DNA of 64,000 nucleotides from Paragordius varius. Lineage: Eukaryota; Nematomorpha. Below the pieces are notes generated by a model, which saw only the letters and a program-made list of their open reading frames with translations, did not search any database and had not been told where the DNA came from. Shown here piece by piece: positions 39,002-64,000 of the stretch (position 1 is the stretch's first letter; the number at the start of each line of letters is the position of its first letter). A program made the translations under genes and the position numbers. The DNA lies in assembly GCA_964247055.1 (NCBI GenBank), contig OZ176057.1, forward strand, positions 3,596,001 through 3,660,000. The letters are read 5' to 3'.

Positions 39002-39639
39002 TGAACAAAATTAATATTACCGCTATTTTTTATAATATTTGGATTGGAATACTACGTTTATGATGGAACTTTAGTGCTAAAAGGCTTTGAGCATAATATG
39101 AGCGATTATGGGAATAGGGTAGCCTTGTCGCATATCATGAAGAATATTTGTTGAATCTAGATAATAATGAATGAATAAAATTGATATTTATAGTATTTTT
39201 GTGTATAATTTTACGTCACAAAGCGTAGAACTAGAGTGATGATGGGTAAAATAATATGTAGCATAACACGAAACATTAATATTTATTTTATAGAAAGTTC
39301 GATTAATCGTATATCATTCGATAGCTAAAAACCTCAGGATAAGGAATATCCAAATGATATATAAGGTTAAAATATAAAATAAAAGTTATTTTAATTCATC
39401 ATTAGCCAAAATAACGCATTTTTATCGCATACTAGCACAAATCTCGAAATGCTATCCAGCCCGAGGAAGTCTTTCGGAATTCTTGGGGGAGGGGGTATTA
39501 ACTATATAATATTAAACCCTGTGGGATTGAGGAAGCAAAATTGCGTTTTACAAATCCTATCAGATATTATTGTATAAAGAAAAAAGTTGTCTTGCAGAAA
39601 AAAATTATAATGATGGTATAAAACCCATGAATTAATATA
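39002..39639. other. Intergenic, no gene seen
   Basis: AT-rich spacer between RPS9 and the second E array, with a short G-rich segment (TTGGGGGAGGGGG) at about 39482. No feature supported. Confidence 0.45.
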
Positions 39640-41535
39640 GATCATCTCATGGATTATTTGAAAAACTATCTCAGCATTAAATAATCTTGATATGATGGCG
39701 TATTTTTTAATAAAAAACGCCTGACCTTAATATTTACGTTACAGGTAAGATTTCAAGTTTTTAATGAGCTCTTGCTTCATAAATATTCTTTATATTAGGT
39801 TCAAAACCCAACTTTTATATTGTGTACAGTTTTTCGGGTAGCCCCTTACCCAGGGCTGATATAAAAAAGCGTTTGGCAAAATTTTATATGGAGAATATCT
39901 GGAATTATCGTGGATTCCTTTCCTATAAGTTCTTGGAAATATTGCTTCAAAACTTAAAAAATGTTATATGGCGGCGCATTCAGGGTGTAAAACTTAACTT
40001 GGCGACTCATAAAATTACCCCCTATAGTAAAATATTTGTGGGTCATAAAAATTTTAGACCCCTATTGAACTCATATAGTTTCAAAGGTTTTCTGAAATCT
40101 GGCTCCAAAGGCATGTTGTATCGATTTGATGACGCAGTTTTACCGGGGTAGCCCCCTAACCAGGCGAAACAAAACGACGCTTTTTGCCTTAATTTGGGCA
40201 ATACATGGAATCATGTTTGATTCTTTATGCCATCGTGGGATTTTAGAAAAATTGCCTCAAACTCATGGTGGCGCATTTTGCAGGGGAAAGGCCTAATTAA
40301 CGGATAATTTAATAACACCGCTCTACTTATATTTTTGCTTTACGAGTAATATTTCAAGTCCTTATTGAATTCATATGGCCTGATCAGTTCATTTGCCTCC
40401 AAAGTCACGCTCTATCGATATGGTGGCGCAGTTGTAGGCGGGTAGCCCCCTACCCAGAGGCCAATATAAAAATATGTTCGATAAAAAAATTTGACTTTAG
40501 GGGCTGGAATCATCATATATACCATATGTTCTTAATAGTTTTTGGAGGAATGGCTTCAAAACTAAATAATAGTTCAATGATAGCGCATTTTTTAGGGCTA
40601 AGGGTTTAATTAACGGCTTATTATAAAAAGGCGCCCCACTTAAATGTTTGCCTTTTACGGTTAATATTTTAGGCCCTTATTAAACTTATTGGTTGAAATG
40701 TTTTCTGAAAATCTCCTAAACAACAGATATGGTGGCTCGGTTTTAGTCCCCAGGGAGGCTGATACAAAAAAGCGCTTGATTAAATTTTTGCCTTTTTCGG
40801 AGAAAACATCGAATCATGATTGACATATCTCTCATTAGTTTTTGGAAACGCCTCAAATCTAAAATATCATTCTATGTGGCGCATTTTTCAGTGCGTGAAG
40901 GGCCTAATTAACGGCTAATTTAAAAAACCGCAAATCTAAATTTTTTGGGTAATATTTTAAGCACTTATTGAACTTATATAGCCTGATAATATGTTTTCTG
41001 AAATTTAGTTCCCAAAGGCAACCTATTTCGAAATGACGAAGCAGTTTTTAGCGGGTATCTGTTTACCCAGCAGCTAATATAAAAAACGCACGACTAAAAT
41101 TTTTGTCTTTTAACAGGAAATACCTTGAATCCTCATTGAAATTTTACTGTCTCATACGGCAAAAAATAGATCTAAAAAAATTATTTTTGTGGACTTTAAA
41201 AAAATGGCATTTTATAGGGAGAGGGTAAAAATAAGGCCTAAATTAAAAATGCGAGACTGTATTCGGAGCAATCGAAAAAATGCAAATTAAAATTATATCT
41301 GAAATCGAATGGTCAAACTTGTTTCCCGGAAAATTGTCTCAAAGACACGATTTTTGTGGACTTGTCTTTTCAAAAAAACGTACACGAAATGGGCCCAAAC
41401 CTGGACCTAATTCAAAAAAGGGCGAAGCTATTGTCAGGGCATATTAATTATTTATTTTTTCGACATTAGTATTTGAATGGGTCTCCCGGTTTTCCAACAG
41501 ATCACAAAGCCAACATTTTCCATTTTTGTAAATAC
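39640..41535. repeat. Family E array 2 (about 300-bp monomers)
   Basis: Monomer marks at about 39835, 40147, 40438, 40750 and 41048 are spaced 290-312 nt. Individual monomers match the equivalent monomer of array 1 better than their neighbours: GCAGTTGTAGGCGGGTA at 40430 and about 32316, and GCAGTTTTTAGCGGGTATCT at 41041 and about 32627. The right end GGGCGAAGCTATTGTCAGG, GGGTCTCCCGGTTTTCCAAC, CATTTTCCATTTTTGTAAATA is the same as in array 1. The 109-codon frame at 39822 crosses monomer sequence and is not credible as a gene. Confidence 0.8.
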
Positions 41536-42698
41536 ATACTTAGGTCAAATAATATTAAACATAATTGATGAAAACGTGTCAAATTTTATTGGTTTTACAT
41601 AAGGATAATTCTAACACAATGATTATCAACAAAGATTTTAGGCTTTTCAGAAGGTCTCAGAAAGATTACAAGAATATAAGCTAAAAAATGGCACTTTGAC
41701 GTCAAATTTAATAATAAAAATTTATTAATATGTAATTTAATTCATATTAAACAATTATATATTAACTCAATGTATCGCCTACTCATAAAAAAAGAATATT
41801 TTTCGTTAACTTACACCAAAGCAGAAGCTGTGTTTAAGTTTTCCAATACATTTAATATTACTTTTTCCATACAATTCGTTGAAAAAGATCTATTATCATC
41901 TCAGATTTTTGATTATAGGGAGTTATTTTACCAGAAAATCATGATTATATATTCTTAGCGCCATTTTGGATATTAATACCGGCCTTAGGGTATAAAATCC
42001 CAAATCTAAAACTAAGTCAATATAATGAATCAAAGTTAGTGCGATTTGTAGCTTATATTCTTAAAAATTCTGGGACCTTACGAAAAAGTGTAAAATCTTT
42101 ATTGATAATATTTTGTGTTTGGAATTATTCTTATGCTATATTAACATGAATAAAATTTCGTTGACACGATATCATATCTTGTATTGATTGTTTTGACCTA
42201 ATATGTGCTAAAAATGCGATTTTTTGATTTTAACTAATATCAGATAATTAAAATAACTTTTTTTCTTGTATTTTAACTGCATATATCATTCCAATATTTA
42301 TTATCCTGAAGCCTTTAGCTATCGACAAATTCATTAACATTCATTTTTTGCTGTGCACCGTGGAATGAATGATTGTGTTAATAATCAGAATATTTGGTGT
42401 TATGACATATCTTTTGTAAGTAAGCTAAGAAGAGCATTTATGTATAGAGTAGAAATGATGTTTACCCCAACAATATTTTAAATAAACTAATAATTTTTAC
42501 TTCATACCATAGGATGATTGTAGAGTGGTGGCACATTAAAATTCAAACTGCATAATATTTTATCAAGGAATTGTTAAAACCTTACAAATAAGGTATTTTA
42601 AAGTCTTGTGACGTGGTGGAAATTTTTTTTTAAATGCTATTGTAATTTGGCTTTTATTCCTGATCATTTATACAACAATTTGGTAAATCACATTTATG
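41536..42698. other. Intergenic, no gene seen
   Basis: AT-rich. A 62-codon frame at 41770 shows no domain, so I do not call it. Confidence 0.45.
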
Positions 42699-42960
42699 TT
42701 AACACTTGGATATAACCAATCCATTTCAGTCCTTCGACTCATGTTAGGGTAACTAGGGACTTCAGGCATGTACAAAATTAAATTATCCAAAAAATATGGA
42801 TTAAATTGAGAACCCATTTTAGAATTTTGCACTTATAAAATTCATTTAAAAAAATGTGATAATTATTTTATATATAAACCTGAAGGTAAATATTTAGCAA
42901 TGACTTTTATGCATTGTCTGTGTATTGCTACAGTCGTCGACTTTTTGTAATATTGTAAAT
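42699..42960. mobile_element. Family H element, copy 2 (left portion)
   Basis: TTAACACTTGGATATAACC, then CAGTCCTTCGACTC, then internal sequence TTTGCACTTATAAAATTCAT and AACCTGAAGGTAAATATTTA that aligns with copy 1. The right end is not found before the E fragments. Confidence 0.6.
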
Positions 42961-43204
42961 GAAACTTTTCTCTTTAATGTTGAGTTCGGCCAAGCTTTAG
43001 ATAAATATTAAAAGGACTAGACAAAACAAATTTTTCTGCCACTTGTTCATTTTTTGATAATTACCAAAAATTTTTCAGTAAATCTGACATAAAAATTATA
43101 ATTTCACCCACTAATTTATAAAAATTTGATATTTATAACTATGCGCCCACTTTATCAAATTTACTAAAATATGTTTTTCATAAAATTATAGAACAAATGA
43201 TCAT

Positions 43205-43993
43205 CTATATATTTATAAAAATGGAAAATGCTGGCTTTGTGATCTGGTACAGGAAAACCGGTAGACCCATTCAAATCCAAACATCGAAAAAATATAATCA
43301 TTAATGAATGCCCCGAAAATAGCTTCGCCTTTTTTTAAAATAGTCCCCCAGTTCGGGCCCACCCCTGTGAAAAACGGATTTTTTTGAAAACAGAAGTCCA
43401 CAAAAATCGTGTCTTTGAAATTTTCCGGAGAACGTGTTGGACCATTCAATTTTAAATATGATTTTTGTTTACTTATTTTTGATTGCGCCGAACATAGTCG
43501 TCTCGCTTTTTTAATTTAGGCCCTCTTTTTACCCGCTCCCCCAGTAAAATGCCATTTCAAAAAACAGAGTCCACAAAAATAATTTTTTAAATCTATTTTT
43601 CGCTCTAGGTATGAGACCGTAAATATTCTATAATGATTCCAAGTATTCCCTGATAAAAGGCAATAATTTTAGTCAAGCGTTTCTTTGATGATAGCTGCTG
43701 GGTAATGAGCTACGCGCTAAAAACTGATTTGTCATGTGGCTATGTGATCTGTTTCCAGAAAACCGGTAGACCCATTCAAATCCAAATATCGAAAAAATAT
43801 ATTCATTAATGAATGCCTCGACAATAGCTTCGCCATTTTTTTAAAATAAGCCCCCAGTTCGGGCCCACCCCCTGTGAAAAACGGATTTTTTTGAAAACAC
43901 AAGTCCACAAAAATCGTGTCTTTGAAATTTTCCGGAGAACGTGTTGGTTTATTCAATTTTACATTTGATTATTATTTTATTTTTGATTGTGCA
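43205..43993 (-). repeat. Two inverted partial copies of the family E right end
   Basis: Reading on the minus strand, 43205-43727 and 43733-43993 each contain GGGTCTACCGGTTTT, the GGCGAAGCTATTTTC-type block and the AAAGACACGATTTTTGTGGA block of the E arrays. They are in tandem, head to tail. The second stops at a 15-nt C run (43994-44008). Two similar short minus-strand frames (beginning at 43449 and 43956) result from the shared repeat and diverge by frame shifts. Confidence 0.75.
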
Positions 43994-44993
43994 CCCCCCC
44001 CCCCCCCCATACGCTAGTTTGTAATATATTCGAAATAGTAATAAAAGCTCTATAAAATGCATATTAATATCTTTTACATCTATAAATATTGGACATAGGA
44101 AGTTACAAACCAACGAAGCGAAAGAGTTTTCAATTATAGATCAAACTTTGGTAGATATGAATGTCTAAAAAAGATAACACAAAAATGATCAAAACATTTA
44201 TTATTCCTATAATGTCATTTACAGCCATTTTTATTTTTTTTGAAAAATACTACTGCATTAATATTAATTATTTACAATTTCAAAGACTAAATATAAAGTT
44301 TATATACCCTTAATGCAATAAATTTACAGTTATAACTATGTATTTTTGTGTCCACTAGGTAAATATATTTTGTTAATAATGATTTCAATTAAAAAAACAA
44401 ACCAAAAGTTTTTCAGGAATTTAATTTAAATTTTATGCTAAGGTAATCTTAATAATTATATTAAAATAATTTATATGATAAATTCGTTTGTCTGTGAAAA
44501 TTTTAAACTTTATGGGTTAAAATTTTGACTATATAAAACCATATAACTTTTAAATCAGATTTTTAATGACTTACTACCATTCGAATTCGGTTTTATGCGC
44601 TCTTTCGACTGATTTAAAATATATGGCTTATATCTAAAACTTTAATTTTAACAATCGAGTTTAATGTTGAATTGAAGGCCAAAAATTGATAAAACCAAAT
44701 AAATATAAGGTGTTTGAAATATATTATTTATATACTTTAATTGCATAAATATTAACAAAGGTCAATTGTTGTTCCTTTTTCTGTTTATATGAATTTTAAT
44801 TCGTTTGATATAAATTTTAATTTTAGATTTAGAATAAAAAAACCGAGAAAAATGTCATAAAATAAAAAGAGCTTTAAAGTAATTTCCTATGGCTTTTTCC
44901 TAAATTTTATTGAGATATGGCTTATTTATATATTTAGTTAAAACAGAATCAAATATTGAATGAAAGTATCCCTTTTCATAGTTTTTTAATAAC

Positions 44994-45040
<47 letters not shown>

Positions 45041-45408
45041 CCTTATTTGAATCCAATTTATAAAAAATATTTTCATCCTTATATAAATGATTTGTTTGGA
45101 CAAATTAAATGTTTTGTCAATTTTTTTAAATCTTATTCAAATCGGGGGAAAGAAATTTAACCTGTTTTGAACGAATTATTTTATAGATTTTTTTTACCCT
45201 TTAAAGTTCGAATGCTTTCTAATTTTGATTTTGTAATCTATCATTCTGAGGTGATAGGGGATGTTAAGCATCATTGATTTGAATAGAAAAAGTGGACAAT
45301 ATATAAAATCGTTTTTATATTTTTAAACAAAAAAGTATCTTTTTTAAAATTATAATGTCAAAAATTAGCATAAATTAAAAAATTATAAATGATCCTGCTA
45401 TTGCGTTT
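43994..45408. other. Intergenic with minor repeats
   Basis: Holds a C homopolymer (43994-44008), repeat K copy 2 (44086-44232, inverted relative to 29571) and a TA microsatellite (44998-45037). No gene seen. Confidence 0.5.
44998..45037. repeat. (TA)n microsatellite
   Basis: A 40-nt pure TA run. Confidence 0.95.
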
Positions 45409-45409
45409 T

Positions 45410-46293
45410 TTAACACTTGGATTTAACACATTCATAAGACTCCTTAGATTCAAAGTGGAGAAGTAGGATACCCCAGGCCTGTTTAACATTTAAATAATTA
45501 AAAACTATGGAATGAATTTAAACCTTAGCAAAATGCACATTTATTAATGAACCGAAATATATTAAAAATTTTTTTCAAAAATACTTAATATTACTTATAT
45601 TTAGCTAAAACCTGTAGGCAAAAATTTAATTAACATAATATGTCTGCATTAACTAAATTTAAAAATAATACATAAACCATTTTTTAATTTTCTATCAATG
45701 TTTGTGATATACATGAAAAATTAGCTTCTATTTAACACTTCGATTTAAATTGGGGTATTTAAATACCCCAGACTAAATTTAAATTAAATTTTTTAAATAA
45801 CTACTGAAGGAAACGGTCCCAATTTAAATATATGCTTCTATCCTGATAAATATTATAATATGCCGAAATATCTTGATTTGTTTTGAAAAAAAATTTCCAT
45901 ATCAAACTACTTCGACGCCATTTTTATTTTAAAAAATTTTTGCAAAACATCGTCTTCATTTAATTTTAAGGGTAAAACTAAAGCTTATTTTTTATATAAA
46001 TTACATCTAACATTGATAGAAATAGAAAAAGCGGTTTATTAATTTTACAATTTGACACATGTCACGTTGACTAAATTTACCTTTCAGTTTTAGCTCAAAA
46101 TAAGTAATATCAAGTATTTTTGAATAAATTTTTTTATATATTTCGATTTATTAATGTTATATAAGTGCAAAATTTTGCCAGGGTTTGATTACTTCCACTT
46201 TTTAAAATATTTGATTTTTAACAGGCTTGGGGTATCCAACTACCCCAATTTGAATCGAAGGACTAAAATGAGTGTGATGTATCCAAGTGTTAA
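45410..46293. mobile_element. Family H element, copy 1 (complete, TTAA-flanked)
   Basis: TTAA at 45410-45413 is followed by CACTTGGATTTAACAC. The right end reads GTGTGATGTATCCAAGTG followed by TTAA at 46290-46293. The terminal inverted repeats extend about 75 nt (TCCTTAGATTCAAAGTGG, GATACCCCAGGCCTGTT versus AACAGGCTTGGGGTATC, CAATTTGAATCGAAGGA). A TTAA target duplication is characteristic of the piggyBac superfamily; with no transposase in 876 nt this would be a non-autonomous member. An inner palindrome TTGGGGTATTTAAATACCCC lies at 45757. Confidence 0.8.
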
Positions 46294-63447
<17,154 letters not shown>

Positions 63448-63501
63448 GTATTTATTTTTTTATTAGGTCCCTTAATATAATTTCACAGTAAAAATTGAAA
63501 T

Positions 63502-63694
63502 ACAGTATGCATTTTAATGGTTGATTGGTTGCTTATTATACACTATAGTAGACACAGGAATGTATATGGAAAAAAAGAAGGGAATAATTGTTTATTCGAC
63601 ATTTTGTTGTTTTTTTTCCATACACTACTGTATTGTTGCAAATTGTCCGCCCTACTATAGTGTGAAATAATCAACCATTAAAATGCATACTGTA
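63502..63694. mobile_element. Family C palindromic element, copy 4
   Basis: ACAGTATGCATTTTAATGG at the left, CCATTAAAATGCATACTGTA at the right, arms through CACTATAGTAG and CTACTATAGTG. It is preceded by ACAGTAAAAATTGAAAT, a family G terminus, suggesting insertion into or beside a G fragment. Confidence 0.82.
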
Positions 63695-64000
63695 TTTCGA
63701 ATGGGCAAAAACACGTGAAATTTACTAAAGGAGTCAATCATATTCTTTAAATATCCTGGGTTTTTTAAAGTTTCAACTCATTGTTTAAAACTGCAAAGTA
63801 TAAAATGGAAATGTAAATTAGTGAAACATGGATATTTTACGATTGTAAATTAATGATTATCCTAGGATAAAAGTTTAAAAGGTTAGGGGTTGTTTTTGAA
63901 AACGTTATTTTTATATTTTTTACTGAGTTGGTGTTGATTTTTAACGAAAAAAGGATGGGTGGTATATATTTTCTAAAAAATTCTTGGAACTCACTTTTAT
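63695..64000. other. Downstream intron sequence, no exon seen
   Basis: AT-rich sequence after the last visible exon of the Hsp110-type gene. I find no acceptor followed by a plausible C-terminal exon here. Confidence 0.45.

Noticed and set aside
39822-40151. 109-codon open frame
   Set aside because: It crosses about one family E monomer; the equivalent sequence in the other array does not keep the frame, and no domain is recognisable.
43213-43956. Two similar minus-strand frames (78 and 74 codons) as a duplicated small gene
   Set aside because: They are the E right-end repeat; the similarity is at DNA level, the frames diverge after about 50 codons, and the arrays at 33000 and 41400 do not keep them.
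63448-63466. Hsp110 protein ending at 63466 by reading through the exon 18 donor
   Set aside because: The extra residues YLFFY are unlike any Hsp110 C-terminus, while GG|GTATTT is a good phase-2 donor; a downstream last exon is more likely, though not proven.

Overview
This is AT-rich, intron-rich animal nuclear DNA. The nuclear standard code reads through every exon I assembled, and all introns begin with GT and end with AG. Four conserved protein genes can be rebuilt exon by exon with matching reading phases: a ubiquilin gene on the minus strand (window start to 11959, 3' end missing), a MEF2 transcription factor gene (18990-28379, +), the ribosomal protein gene RPS9/uS4 (37251-38964, +), and an Hsp110/HSPA4-type chaperone gene (47334-63447, +, 3' end missing). 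MEF2 points to a metazoan. Tiny introns at the 5' ends of two genes (25, 28 and 30 nt), followed by much larger introns downstream, resemble the pattern described for parasitic flatworms. Very short introns are also known in dicyemids, so the assignment to a flatworm-like lophotrochozoan is tentative.

Layout. 1-11959: ubiquilin, whose introns hold AT microsatellites and short inverted-repeat elements. 11960-18989: a divergent intergenic region with a nested pair of 1-kb terminal-inverted-repeat elements (family D). 18990-28379: MEF2, six coding exons. 28380-37250: a repeat-dominated spacer with a family E array and two more D copies. 37251-38964: RPS9, three exons. 38965-47333: spacer with a second E array, inverted partial E copies and a TTAA-flanked element (family H). 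47334-64000: the Hsp110-type gene, 18 exons seen, last exon(s) beyond the window.

The genes do not form a pathway-specific cluster. Ubiquilin (proteasome shuttle) and Hsp110 (Hsp70 exchange factor) both serve protein quality control, but their proximity is probably chance. Most of the rest is short non-autonomous DNA elements, which I group by shared sequence as families A (ends near TATACCATTTACA), B (palindrome ending ACAGTCATGTATCC), C (palindrome ending ACAGTATGCATTTTAATGG), D, E (about 300-bp monomer arrays), F (long inverted arms), G (palindrome ending CAGTAAAAATTGAAA), H and minor ones. I recognised no transposase, reverse transcriptase, capsid or envelope coding sequence, no rRNA or tRNA gene and no CRISPR array. 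The most notable observations are the micro-introns, decayed tandem copies of an exon end plus its splice donor inside the Hsp110 gene, an N/Q-rich insertion in that chaperone's ATPase domain, and a MEF2 with about twice the usual length and an altered MADS box.
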